Assembly: GCF_003967195.1 (NCBI RefSeq)
Contig: NZ_AP018725.1
Location: forward strand, 186,001 to 250,000
From: Sulfuriflexus mobilis
Lineage (GTDB): Bacteria > Pseudomonadota > Gammaproteobacteria > AKS1
Direction: 5' to 3'
Length of the DNA stretch: 64,000 nt
Shown: in pieces, positions 18,255 to 27,138 of the stretch
Position numbering within the stretch: position 1 is the first letter of the stretch
Layout of the letters: every line of letters starts with the position of its first letter
The notes under the pieces: generated by a model
Told to the model about the DNA's origin: nothing
The model's database searches: none
What the model saw: the letters and a program-made list of their open reading frames with translations, nothing else
Made by a program: the position numbers and the translations under genes

Positions 18255-18869
18255 ATGAATGCACAACAGCAAATCAATCTCTACCAGCCGATTTTCCGCA
18301 AACAGGAAAAGGTGTTTTCGGCACGGACCATGTTGTTTGTCTTTGTCGGCAGTATTGTTTTTTTTACGGGGATTTATGCCTATGCGCGCTGGAATGTCTA
18401 TGACCTGGCGCATCAGTCTGAAAGACTCCAGCAGCAATATGTCGGCGAAGTGGCCCGGCTGGAAGACCTGTCACGCCGTTACCCGGCAAAACAAAAAAGC
18501 AGGCAGATCGAAGAACAACTGGCCGAGCTGAAAAAAGAGCGCCGGGCCAAGCAGTTTTTGCTCAAGACCCTGTCCAGCCGCAGTATCGGTAATGACAAAG
18601 GGTTCTCTGCCTATTTTGAGGGCGTGGCAAGACAACGCCCGGAGGGAATGTGGTTACGCCATTTTGAGCTTGAAGAGGGTGGCAATGTGATCGGGATTCA
18701 TGGCAGTTCCCTGAAACCGGAACTGGTGCCTGAGTTTTTGCAGCGCCTCGCCGGTGAGACATCCTTTAGCGGTAGTAGCTTCCGTATCTTCGAGATGAAG
18801 CGAGACACGGACAACCCTGCGGCCATTAACTTCAGCCTGCGGAGTATTTCCGGGGGCAAACAGCCATGA
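18255..18869 (+). CDS. PilN-like MSHA assembly protein (MshI2)
   Basis: The 204-residue protein begins MNAQQQINLYQPIFRKQEK, the cytoplasmic peptide by which PilN-type proteins bind PilM. A single membrane helix follows (residues 24-44), then a coiled coil (about 48-100) and a small periplasmic domain. It lies three bases after mshI and overlaps the next gene by four bases (18866-18869). Confidence 0.75.
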   Translation: MNAQQQINLYQPIFRKQEKVFSARTMLFVFVGSIVFFTGIYAYARWNVYDLAHQSERLQQQYVGEVARLEDLSRRYPAKQKSRQIEEQLAELKKERRAKQFLLKTLSSRSIGNDKGFSAYFEGVARQRPEGMWLRHFELEEGGNVIGIHGSSLKPELVPEFLQRLAGETSFSGSSFRIFEMKRDTDNPAAINFSLRSISGGKQP

Positions 18870-19543
18870 GGGAACGCTGGCAACAACTGGCAAACTGGAT
18901 TGATATGCTGAGCCTGCGTGAGCGAGGTTTTTTGTTGCTGGCGCTGATCATCGCGATATTTTTAATCTGGAATCAGGTACTGCTGGACCCACTGGAAAAA
19001 CAAGCCAAGGAATTACAGGTCAAGCTGAAAAAACAGAACAAGGACCTGGAACGCCTGCGGGCCAGGCAAAAAGATGTTATTGACCATTCTGCGGCGGACC
19101 CGAATGCCCAGGACAATCTTGAGATCATGGCTATTAAGAAGGTCGTGCAGACACTCGATGCACAACTTCAGGAAATGACCATAGACCTGATTAGTCCGCA
19201 ACAAATGGCCAAGGTGCTTGAGGAAGTCCTGACCCGCGAGACCGACCTGAAGCTGGTTAGCGTACAATCGTTGCCGCCGCTGGCATTAACCGAGGCGGAA
19301 GATGATGTGGCAAAAAACAACAAACGTGGTAAGAGCATAGTGCCGGGTGTCTACCGGCATGCGCTGAAGATTGAATTCAAGGGCAGCTACCTGTCTACTT
19401 TGCGTTATATGCAGGAGCTGGAAAAACTGTCGAGACGCTTTTACTGGGGCAGTGTGGATTTTGTCGTAGAGGACTATCCGCATGCGCGTGTTACGATAAC
19501 AGTCAATACGCTGAGCCTGAACGAGGCATGGATTGGTGTTTGA
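18866..19543 (+). CDS. mshJ: MSHA assembly protein MshJ (PilO-like)
   Basis: The 225-residue protein has a short cytoplasmic start, one membrane helix at about 19-38 (GFLLLALIIAIFLIWNQ), a charged coiled coil (about 40-75) and a periplasmic ferredoxin-like domain. This is the PilO layout. Its ATG overlaps the previous stop. It should pair with the PilN-like protein in the inner-membrane alignment complex. Confidence 0.75.
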   Translation: MRERWQQLANWIDMLSLRERGFLLLALIIAIFLIWNQVLLDPLEKQAKELQVKLKKQNKDLERLRARQKDVIDHSAADPNAQDNLEIMAIKKVVQTLDAQLQEMTIDLISPQQMAKVLEEVLTRETDLKLVSVQSLPPLALTEAEDDVAKNNKRGKSIVPGVYRHALKIEFKGSYLSTLRYMQELEKLSRRFYWGSVDFVVEDYPHARVTITVNTLSLNEAWIGV

Positions 19544-19547
19544 AAAA

Positions 19548-19904
19548 ATGATGAAACAGCAGTCATCTTCAGGCACGCGCTTATTTGTATCAGCATTGCT
19601 GTTATATGTCGGAGTATCACTGATGGCGCATGCCTATGAAGACCCGACACGGCCGCCCGACTTTGCCGGTACAGGCGCGGATACGCAACAGTTGAATGCG
19701 CCTGTCTGGCAGCTTAGTTCGATTTTGATCTCGGCAGAACGCCGCCTGGCGGTAATTAATGGCCAGACTGTCAGACAAGGCGAACAGATAGGTAATGCCC
19801 GTGTGATTCGGATTGGCGCAACCGGGGTAACACTGCGAAATAATACGGAAACATTCACAGTGAAATTATTATCGCTGCCGGTTAAATCCGTTAGCGATAA
19901 ATAG
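19548..19904 (+). CDS. mshK: MSHA assembly protein MshK (PilP-like)
   Basis: The small protein of about 118 residues starts with a signal peptide ending near MAHAYEDPTRPPDF. A short beta domain follows with SSILISAERRLAVINGQTV and GATGVTLRNN, resembling PilP/GspC HR domains that dock on the secretin. I use ATG 19548, just after the mshJ stop; the reading frame also extends upstream to TTG 19533. It lies directly ahead of the secretin gene. Confidence 0.7.
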   Translation: MMKQQSSSGTRLFVSALLLYVGVSLMAHAYEDPTRPPDFAGTGADTQQLNAPVWQLSSILISAERRLAVINGQTVRQGEQIGNARVIRIGATGVTLRNNTETFTVKLLSLPVKSVSDK

Positions 19905-19922
19905 AAACAGGACAGAAGGATT

Positions 19923-21713
19923 ATGCATACATCACAACATAAAACATCAGCATCGAAGCGACCTGTGTGCTGGCCTGTATTGGCAGGCGTTGTGGTTGCA
20001 GTATTCCTCTCGGCTTGTGCGACGAAGGATCCCAAGGGCGGCACCACCATTGATGATATACACGCAACCCTCCAGGAAGGCATCGATAATGCAGAACAAG
20101 GCATGCAGCAGACACCACAGTCTGTCAGTGATGCCCTGGTGCCGCCGATCAATATTAATGTTCCCGGTGAGGTTGATATACCGGAGTCACGTTTTGATAT
20201 TGCCGTCAAAGAAGCCGAGGCGCGGAGTTTCTTTATGGGACTGGTCGACGGCACACATTTAAATATGGTCGTGCATCCGGATGTGACCGGCAGTATATCC
20301 CTGACACTCAAGGATGTGACCATTCCGGAAGTTATGACTGTCTTGCGTGATGTCTATGGTTATGAATACCGTCAGAATGGCAATGTCTACCAGGTCTTGC
20401 CACGCCGTCTGCACTCAAGAATATTTGAGGTTAATTACCTGAATGTGATCCGTAGCGGCAAGTCGCAGACCCGTGTGAGTTCGGGCCAGGTATCACAGCC
20501 AAGTGCTGAATCAAGCACCAGTGGAACAACAAATGGTACGACACGTACCACGAGTTCGAATAACGCGTCATTAGCAGAGATATCCGGTAGCCAGGTTGAG
20601 ACCAACTCCGAGGCGGATTTCTGGAGTGAATTAAGAACCTCATTGGGTATTATCATTGGCAATAGTGGTGGCCGTAGCGTGGTGATCAACCCGCAGTCGG
20701 GTGTCGTCGTGGTGCGTGCCATGCCTTCCGAACTGCGTGATGTCGCCAGGTTTCTCAATACCACCCAGGATGTGGTCGAGCGCCAGGTGATCCTCGAGGC
20801 GAAGATCATCGAGGTCGAGCTCAGTGATGGTTTTCGCTCCGGCATAAACTGGGCGGCACTGGGTGAACCGGGGCGTGGCAAGACCATCGTAGGCGGCCAG
20901 ACCGGTGGTGGCAGCCTGTTCGGCAATGGCGCGAGTGAGATCCAGGGCCAGACCGGAAACCTGAATCCACAAAATCTGCTGCCCGTCGATAATGCCCTGA
21001 CGTCGGCCTTCGGTGGTGTGTTCTCACTGGCCCTGAACCTGAATGACTTTACCGCCTTTATTGAACTGCTCGAGACACAGGGTAACGTACAGGTACTTTC
21101 CAGCCCACGCGTCTCGACAGTGAATAACCAGAAGGCCGTCATCAAGGTCGGTACCGACGAATTTTTTGTTACCGAGGTATCCAGTACCACGATAACCGGT
21201 ACCACCACGACCAGTACGCCCTCGGTTACCCTGACACCGTTTTTTTCCGGTATCGCCCTCGACGTGATCCCGCAAATTGACGAGGACAACAATGTCATTC
21301 TGCACATTCACCCGACAGTCAGCGAGGTGGCTGAACAGATAAAGGTGATTACGATCGGTGGTGAACAGCAATCCCTGCCCCTGGCACAAAGCAGTGTGCG
21401 TGAGTCGGACAGTATTGTTCGGGCACAGAGTAACCAGATCGTGGTGATTGGCGGGTTGATGCAGAATAGTACCCGTGAAGATATCGGTTCAACGCCATTA
21501 CTCGGTGATATCCCGGTAGTGGGTTCCCTGTTTCGACACACCCAGCAAAGTTCCCGCAAGAGTGAACTGGTGATTTTATTGCGTCCTATCGTGGTAGACT
21601 CTGATTCGGTATGGAAGGGTAGTCTGCAAAAGTCGTCCGATCGTTTCCATAAACTGGACCAGGGTTTTCATTTCGGCGGTAAGTCAGAAGTCTTTGGCAC
21701 GCGGGCTGAATAG
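19923..21713 (+). CDS. mshL: MSHA secretin MshL
   Basis: The 596-residue outer membrane secretin has a lipoprotein signal with lipobox LSAC near residue 37, so it is probably lipidated. An N-terminal secretin/TonB short domain (FFMGLVDGTHLNMVVHPDV) follows, then a Ser/Thr-rich linker near residue 190, N1-type repeats and the secretin core VLSSPRVSTVNNQKAVIKVG. It ends with GGLMQNSTREDIGSTPLLGDIPVVGSLF. It forms the pore through which the pilus leaves. Confidence 0.92.
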   Translation: MHTSQHKTSASKRPVCWPVLAGVVVAVFLSACATKDPKGGTTIDDIHATLQEGIDNAEQGMQQTPQSVSDALVPPININVPGEVDIPESRFDIAVKEAEARSFFMGLVDGTHLNMVVHPDVTGSISLTLKDVTIPEVMTVLRDVYGYEYRQNGNVYQVLPRRLHSRIFEVNYLNVIRSGKSQTRVSSGQVSQPSAESSTSGTTNGTTRTTSSNNASLAEISGSQVETNSEADFWSELRTSLGIIIGNSGGRSVVINPQSGVVVVRAMPSELRDVARFLNTTQDVVERQVILEAKIIEVELSDGFRSGINWAALGEPGRGKTIVGGQTGGGSLFGNGASEIQGQTGNLNPQNLLPVDNALTSAFGGVFSLALNLNDFTAFIELLETQGNVQVLSSPRVSTVNNQKAVIKVGTDEFFVTEVSSTTITGTTTTSTPSVTLTPFFSGIALDVIPQIDEDNNVILHIHPTVSEVAEQIKVITIGGEQQSLPLAQSSVRESDSIVRAQSNQIVVIGGLMQNSTREDIGSTPLLGDIPVVGSLFRHTQQSSRKSELVILLRPIVVDSDSVWKGSLQKSSDRFHKLDQGFHFGGKSEVFGTRAE

Positions 21714-21746
21714 CGGTTCGTCGTGGTAGTCTTGATGGGGTAAGGC

Positions 21747-22667
21747 ATGTACCTTGAACATTTTGCGTTGCGTGAGCTGCCTTTTTCTATCACTCCTGAT
21801 ACAAGTTATTTTTTTAACAATACCGGTCATCAGGAGGCAATGAATGTCCTGCTGGTGGCACTGCGCAGTGGTGAAGGTTTTATCAAGATCAGTGGCGAAG
21901 TGGGTACCGGTAAAACCCTGCTGTGCCGCCGCTTGTTGAATCTGCTCAGCGTCGATAAGCACTTTGTTACCGCCTATATCCCCAATCCCTACCTGAGCCC
22001 GGCCGCCCTGACGATGGCCCTCGCTGAGGAACTCGATATTGATTGCCCGCGTGATATCGGCCAGCATCGCGCGCTCAAATTGATCACCGATCATCTAATT
22101 GCGCTTACCGCCAAGGGCAAGCGAGTGGTGCTGATGATTGACGAGGCACAGGCCATGCCCGAGCAGTCGCTGGAGGCCTTGCGCCTGCTAACCAACCTTG
22201 AAACCGAGAAGTATAAGTTGTTGCAGATTGTCCTGTTTGGACAGCCGGAACTGGACAATATCCTGGCCAAGCCATCCGTCCGACAATTTCGCCAGCGTAT
22301 CGCCTTTAGTTACACACTACCGTCCATGGACTGTGAGGGCGTCAAGGCCTATGTTGCGCACCGGCTGGTGGTGGCCGGTTATGGCGGTGCACCGATGTTT
22401 GCCGATAAGGCCATGAATGTTTTGTGTCGTGCCAGTCGTGGTGTGCCACGCCTGGTGAATATCATTGCGCACAAGGCCTTAATGGCCGCCTACGGGCAGG
22501 GTGCCAGAACCATACAGGTACAACACGTCAGGGCAGCCGTTGCCGATACGGAGGACGCAAACCTGTATAGCCGGAAAAGGATAGGCTGGCCGAGATATGT
22601 ATGGTTGGGTATGGCGGTGTCGGCTATCGCCAGCGGCGCATGGTTCTTCTTGAGGGTGGCACAATGA
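21747..22667 (+). CDS. mshM: MSHA ATPase MshM (ExeA-like AAA)
   Basis: The 306-residue protein starts MYLEHFALRELPFSITPDTSYFF, the classic ExeA/MshM opening. It has Walker A GEVGTGKTLL near residue 48, Walker B VVLMIDEAQ near residue 127 and a C-terminal membrane helix. ExeA-type ATPases remodel peptidoglycan for secretin assembly. Its end overlaps the mshN start as ATGA. Confidence 0.85.
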   Translation: MYLEHFALRELPFSITPDTSYFFNNTGHQEAMNVLLVALRSGEGFIKISGEVGTGKTLLCRRLLNLLSVDKHFVTAYIPNPYLSPAALTMALAEELDIDCPRDIGQHRALKLITDHLIALTAKGKRVVLMIDEAQAMPEQSLEALRLLTNLETEKYKLLQIVLFGQPELDNILAKPSVRQFRQRIAFSYTLPSMDCEGVKAYVAHRLVVAGYGGAPMFADKAMNVLCRASRGVPRLVNIIAHKALMAAYGQGARTIQVQHVRAAVADTEDANLYSRKRIGWPRYVWLGMAVSAIASGAWFFLRVAQ

Positions 22668-24082
22668 GTGTGATTAACCAGATGCTCAAGGACCTTGAGC
22701 AACGGCGTGCCGAAGGTTTTGCTAACCCGGGTGGCATCCTTAATGACCTGGGTGCGAACCCCAATGCACGCGGCGGCCGGCGTGGTCAGTGGCTGGTGCC
22801 GCTGTTGTTGGTGGTGGTCGTCGCCTTGCTGGCCTGGCTGGTCTGGGAACATTATTATCAGCCGACCATGCCTGTGACACCGGCACAGGCCAGTGAGGTG
22901 GTGTCCGCCCCGTCACGTGCGCAGGTGGTGAGGGTCGAAGCGCCTCAGCCGGCCCGGGTCGTTGCCGTCGAACCTCCCGCCCTCGTGGCAATGCCGGAGG
23001 AGGCCATGTTGACGCCACCCATCGCCTCAGCCCCCACTGCACCCACTGCAGCAGATAAAGACGCATCGGCTGTGGTGCCGACGGCAACGATGTCGGTCGA
23101 ACCGGTAGTGAGTGAGCCCGTCGTCAAGGCGCATATTCAGCGATTTGAGCCCTCACCCTTGATGGCGACCGGCAGGCGAGAGACCGTGAATGTCTATGGT
23201 GAAGGATTTATTAGCCCTCTGCAGGTGTTGCTGGAATGGGATGGTGGCCGGTCTTTCAAGACACTCGACGCGGATCAGGTAGAGATTATCGACAGTACAC
23301 ACCTGCGGCTGAGATTTAACCCCGGTAGCGAAACCGATGCCTGGACGGTGCAGGTGGAACCTGAGGCCGGAAACAGCTCACAAACGTATGTCTTTAACGT
23401 CGTTGCACCACCGAAGGTCACGGCCGACCCTGAACCACGTGCAGAGCCCCCCGTTCCTGTCGCAGATAAGGTATCAGGCAGTGTTTCCAAGACACTGCGC
23501 CAGCAGACAGGTGTAGAAAAGGCCCCGGCCGTATTCATGAAGGCCTCGACCCTGCTCAAACGGGGTCAGGTCGTGGAGGGTTCCAGGCTGTTACGTGAGG
23601 TCCTGCAACTGGATAGCGGCCACCTTGCCGCGCGCGAACTGCTTTCAGGGCTGTTGTTTCGGCAAGGGCAATATAGCGAGGCGGCCGAACTTCTACAGGC
23701 GGGAATCCGCCAGCAGGCCAGTCATATACCGTTCAATTTGTTATTGGCGCGTGTGCGCATGGAACAGGGGCGCGAGGCCGATGCGATCAATGTGCTTGAG
23801 GCGCAACACCCCTCGCCACGCGAGTACAGCGATTATTATGCCTTGCTGGCGGCCTTATACCAGCGTAGTGGCAACCATGCCGCCGCGGCCAGGGTCTACC
23901 AGGGCTTGGTAGAGGTCTTTCCATCGCATGCGGTCTGGTGGATGGGACTGGCTATTTCACAACAGGCCCTGAATAACCGGACTGAGGCATTGCAGGCCTA
24001 TCGACGTGCACTGGCGGCGAAGGGCCTACAGGCGGGGCTGCAGAAATTTGTGCGTGACCGGATTCGTTTGCTGGGCGGTTAA
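22664..24082 (+). CDS. mshN: MSHA biogenesis protein MshN (TPR)
   Basis: The 472-residue protein begins MSVINQMLKDLEQRRAEG, the MshN/ExeB-like start. Its ATG lies in the ATGA overlap with mshM, so longer upstream readings are discarded. A membrane helix spans about residues 40-60. A Pro/Ala/Val-rich periplasmic spacer follows, then a small beta domain, and TPR repeats from about 300 to the end. Its stop overlaps the stop of the convergent GGDEF gene in the palindrome TTAA. The next msh genes (mshE, mshG, pilins) are not here. Confidence 0.8.
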   Translation: MSVINQMLKDLEQRRAEGFANPGGILNDLGANPNARGGRRGQWLVPLLLVVVVALLAWLVWEHYYQPTMPVTPAQASEVVSAPSRAQVVRVEAPQPARVVAVEPPALVAMPEEAMLTPPIASAPTAPTAADKDASAVVPTATMSVEPVVSEPVVKAHIQRFEPSPLMATGRRETVNVYGEGFISPLQVLLEWDGGRSFKTLDADQVEIIDSTHLRLRFNPGSETDAWTVQVEPEAGNSSQTYVFNVVAPPKVTADPEPRAEPPVPVADKVSGSVSKTLRQQTGVEKAPAVFMKASTLLKRGQVVEGSRLLREVLQLDSGHLAARELLSGLLFRQGQYSEAAELLQAGIRQQASHIPFNLLLARVRMEQGREADAINVLEAQHPSPREYSDYYALLAALYQRSGNHAAAARVYQGLVEVFPSHAVWWMGLAISQQALNNRTEALQAYRRALAAKGLQAGLQKFVRDRIRLLGG

Positions 24083-25179
24083 TACTTGTCGCCGAGTAGA
24101 TGTATGCGGTTTCTGCCGGCCTTCTTGGCCTCATAGAGGGCCTCATCGGCACGGGCAATCAACCTGTCGGCGAGTTGCTGGTTATCTGCCTGGGCATCCT
24201 TTTCAGGAAGGGTGGTCGCCACGCCAATAGAGACGGTCACGGGGATTTCTTCGTGATTGATACCACTCTGCGGACTGGCCTGTATGGTCAGGCGCAGGCG
24301 CTCGGCAATTTCCTCAGCGGCATCCAGGTTGGTATTACAGAGCAGGATGGCGAATTCCTCTCCGCCATAACGGGCCAGAATATCTGAACGCCGCATTTGC
24401 TCATTGAGCAGACCGGCAACTTCTCTTAGCACCTTGTCACCACTCTGGTGCCCGTGCTCGTCATTGATCTTTTTGAAGTAATCAAGATCGATGAACAGGC
24501 AGGAGAGCGGATTCTGATGACGGCGGGCACGCTCCACCTCTTCATGAATACGCTGATCAAAGAAGCGACGGTTATTCACTGCAGTCAGTCCGTCGGTCAG
24601 CCCGGTGTGTTTCAGGCGCTCAACGTTAAGGGTGTTCTCCAGACAAATGGAGACAATGGCCGTTAACCTTTCCAGCAAGTCAGTGCCGCTGCCGTTCACA
24701 AAACGCCGACTGTCATGGCTACCGAGGTTCAGGCAACCGATGACGCGTCCCTGTCGCACCAGAGGCAAGAGGGCGACACTGTTCAGTTCTTTGTGGGCGA
24801 GCTTGAATAATTCTGCATGTTGCCGGGCATGGTAGGCACCGAGGCTGGGAAACAAGCTGCTGGTATTTTCCGGCATGGCATCACAATCAATCCTGAAGAT
24901 CAGGTTAGCATTATTAGCGATGCTGCTGTTTTCATCTTCAAGAAAACGACGGATCTCATAGTGGGGATCGATCAACACCAGGCTGACCGCATCGAGGCCG
25001 AAATCCTCCCGGTAGCGATGTAGCAGCATGTCGATCAATTCGGATAATGACTCAGCCCCCAGCAGTAATAACTCCAGTGCCTGCAGGCGCTGGAGCTTGT
25101 CTTCATTGCGTCTGGCCTCATCGAGCAACACCTTGAGTTGGCGCTGCAAGCTGCGACGGCTGTGGCTGTCATCTAGCAT
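24079..25179 (-). CDS. GAF-GGDEF diguanylate cyclase
   Basis: The 366-residue cytoplasmic protein has an N-terminal coiled segment and a GAF-like or DUF484-like sensor (about residues 45-185, ending near LLERLTAIVSICLEN). The GGDEF domain runs from TGLTDGLTAVNNRRFF to the end. The active site is GGEEF, and an RxxD inhibitory site (RRSD) lies five residues before it, so it should make c-di-GMP with product inhibition. It sits next to pilus genes that c-di-GMP often controls, but on the opposite strand. Confidence 0.9.
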   Translation of the reverse strand: MLDDSHSRRSLQRQLKVLLDEARRNEDKLQRLQALELLLLGAESLSELIDMLLHRYREDFGLDAVSLVLIDPHYEIRRFLEDENSSIANNANLIFRIDCDAMPENTSSLFPSLGAYHARQHAELFKLAHKELNSVALLPLVRQGRVIGCLNLGSHDSRRFVNGSGTDLLERLTAIVSICLENTLNVERLKHTGLTDGLTAVNNRRFFDQRIHEEVERARRHQNPLSCLFIDLDYFKKINDEHGHQSGDKVLREVAGLLNEQMRRSDILARYGGEEFAILLCNTNLDAAEEIAERLRLTIQASPQSGINHEEIPVTVSIGVATTLPEKDAQADNQQLADRLIARADEALYEAKKAGRNRIHLLGDKY

Positions 25180-25287
25180 TCTGGCTCTGGCCTATACGAC
25201 ATAAGGTCAGCCTAGGCAAAGCCGCGCTGACATGAAGCGATGTGCATCACATTATGCGAAATCATGCTCTGATTGCCAGTGTTTTTA

Positions 25288-26019
25288 TTATCTATGTTGA
25301 TCCGTGGTGGCCCGGCAGCAGCACCAGACCGAGACCTCTTCCACGCCCTGGCGCTTCAGTGCCATGGCCAGGGCATTGACGGTGTGACCACTGGTCATGA
25401 CATCATCAATAATGGCGACATGCTGCCAGTGAGGGGGTGGATTCACTGCAAAGGCATTCCTGATATTGGCCGCGCGTTTCGACAAGGGCAGTGCCGATTG
25501 TCCGTGGGTAGGCCGTTGCCGCTGACAGTGTTGGCTATCGATAGGGATACCGAGGCGTTTGGCCAGTGGTCGGGCCAGTTCGATGGCCTGGTTAAAACCC
25601 CGTTCACGCAGTCGCTGCGGGTGTAGCGGTACGGGCAACAGGCAGTCCACGTGCCGCACATGCCGATGATGATGCTCGAGGTGCTGCGCCATGATCGCCC
25701 CCAGCAGGCGGGCATGGCTGAGCTGGCCGTGGAATTTCAAATCAAGGATCAGGCGATCCAGGGGCGGCTGGTAGCGGAACAGGGCCACGGTTCTGTCGAA
25801 AGCCGGCATTTGTTGCTGGCACTGCCCGCAGAGGGCGGTGTGTGTATCGGTGAGGGGATTGGCGCAACGCGGACAGGCCGCGGGCAGCCAGGGCAACTCA
25901 TGATAACAGCCCGGGCAGATATCCAGATCGGGCCGGTCATGCAGGTCGCCACAAAGCAGACAGGGCACTTGTATGTACCCAAATAGGCGATTTTTTAACC
26001 AGTTGTACACTATGGGCAT
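25288..26019 (-). CDS. comF: ComF-family protein
   Basis: The 243-residue protein has an N-terminal zinc finger with pairs CLLC, CPGC, CPRC and CGQC. A phosphoribosyltransferase domain follows, with LPVPLHPQRLRERGFNQA near residue 130 and the PRPP loop VAIIDDVMTSGHTVN near residue 200. ComF proteins act in DNA uptake and are allied with PriA in recombination; orthologues adjoin bioB or bioH in many gammaproteobacteria. It diverges from bioB over about 100 bases. Confidence 0.92.
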   Translation of the reverse strand: MPIVYNWLKNRLFGYIQVPCLLCGDLHDRPDLDICPGCYHELPWLPAACPRCANPLTDTHTALCGQCQQQMPAFDRTVALFRYQPPLDRLILDLKFHGQLSHARLLGAIMAQHLEHHHRHVRHVDCLLPVPLHPQRLRERGFNQAIELARPLAKRLGIPIDSQHCQRQRPTHGQSALPLSKRAANIRNAFAVNPPPHWQHVAIIDDVMTSGHTVNALAMALKRQGVEEVSVWCCCRATTDQHR

Positions 26020-26028
26020 CCTTTCCCG

Positions 26029-26056
26029 TTGACAGCCGGCCTGTGCAGGCTACCAT
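26029..26056 (+). promoter_or_regulatory. Candidate bioB promoter
   Basis: TTGACA (26029-26034) is followed after 16 bases by TACCAT (26051-26056, four of six to consensus), about 60 bases ahead of bioB. A 7-bp hairpin GGTTGCC/GGCAACC (26078-26095) lies in the leader. I see no clear BirA operator half-sites. Confidence 0.4.
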
Positions 26057-26116
26057 GCAGGCATTCTATACCGAGTTGGTTGCCGGCTGGCAACCTGAGC
26101 TGAACGGAGAGTTCAC

Positions 26117-27124
26117 ATGTCTGCCACACCCGAAAATCTGAGCGGCCCAGCCGTTGCAGAGACCATGCTTCGCCACAACTGGCACCAGGCTGAGATCGAG
26201 GCCTTGTTTGCCTTGCCGTTTAATGACCTGCTGTTTCGCGCCCACAGTATCCATCGTGACAACTTTGAACCGAATACCGTACAGGTCAGTACCCTGCTCA
26301 GTATCAAGACCGGTGCCTGCCCCGAAGACTGTGCCTATTGCCCGCAGAGCGCGCATTACAACACCGGCCTGGAAAAGGAACGCTTGCTGGATACAGAAAC
26401 GGTGCTGGCTGCCGCCGAACAAGCGAAGAAGAGCGGGGCGACGCGTTTCTGTATGGGCGCGGCTTGGCGCAAGCTGCATGACCGTGATGTGCCGGCAATG
26501 AGTGAGATCATCAGCGGGGTCAAGGCCATGGGCCTGGAGACCTGCATGACCCTCGGTATGCTGACCGAGGGTCAGGCACAAAGCCTGCGCGAGTCGGGGC
26601 TCGATTATTACAATCACAACCTGGATACCTCGCGTGAGTATTACGACGAGATCATCAGCACGCGTACCTACGAGGATCGCCTCGAGACCCTGCGTCATGT
26701 GCGGGCCAGTGGCATGAGTGTCTGCAGTGGCGGCATCATCGGCATGGGTGAGGGGCGCGGCGATCGCGCCGGCCTGTTAATGGAACTCGCCAACCAGCCG
26801 GAACACCCGGAGAGTGTACCGATCAATCTGCTGGTGCAGGTGGAAGGCACGCCTTTAAAGGGTGTTGATGAACTTGACCCCTTCGAGTTCGTCCGCATGA
26901 TCGCGGTGGCAAGAATTATCATGCCGCAATCTCAGGTGCGCCTGTCTGCAGGCCGTGAAAACATGAGCGATGAATTGCAGGCGATGTGCTTCTTTGCCGG
27001 TGCCAATTCTATCTTCTATGGCGAAAAACTCTTGACCACAGATAACCCGGAAGCCGAGCATGATCGGGAATTGTTCCGCCGCCTGGGCATTACCGCGGGC
27101 AATCCCGAACCCTGTTCACACTAG
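26117..27124 (+). CDS. bioB: Biotin synthase BioB
   Basis: The 335-residue radical SAM enzyme has the cluster motif in [19 protein letters not shown] (CxxxCxxC) near residue 56, then RFCMGAAWR and YNHNLDTS. It inserts sulfur into dethiobiotin using a 4Fe-4S and a sacrificial 2Fe-2S cluster. It is first in the plus-strand operon bioB-F-H-C-D. Confidence 0.97.
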   Translation: MSATPENLSGPAVAETMLRHNWHQAEIEALFALPFNDLLFRAHSIHRDNFEPNTVQVSTLLSIKTGACPEDCAYCPQSAHYNTGLEKERLLDTETVLAAAEQAKKSGATRFCMGAAWRKLHDRDVPAMSEIISGVKAMGLETCMTLGMLTEGQAQSLRESGLDYYNHNLDTSREYYDEIISTRTYEDRLETLRHVRASGMSVCSGGIIGMGEGRGDRAGLLMELANQPEHPESVPINLLVQVEGTPLKGVDELDPFEFVRMIAVARIIMPQSQVRLSAGRENMSDELQAMCFFAGANSIFYGEKLLTTDNPEAEHDRELFRRLGITAGNPEPCSH

Positions 27125-27138
27125 GTTGTTTATAGTGT

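Noticed and set aside
26020-26116. BirA operator ahead of bioB
   Set aside because: No TTGTAAACC/GGTTTACAA half-sites; only a short hairpin and a promoter-like pair of boxes.
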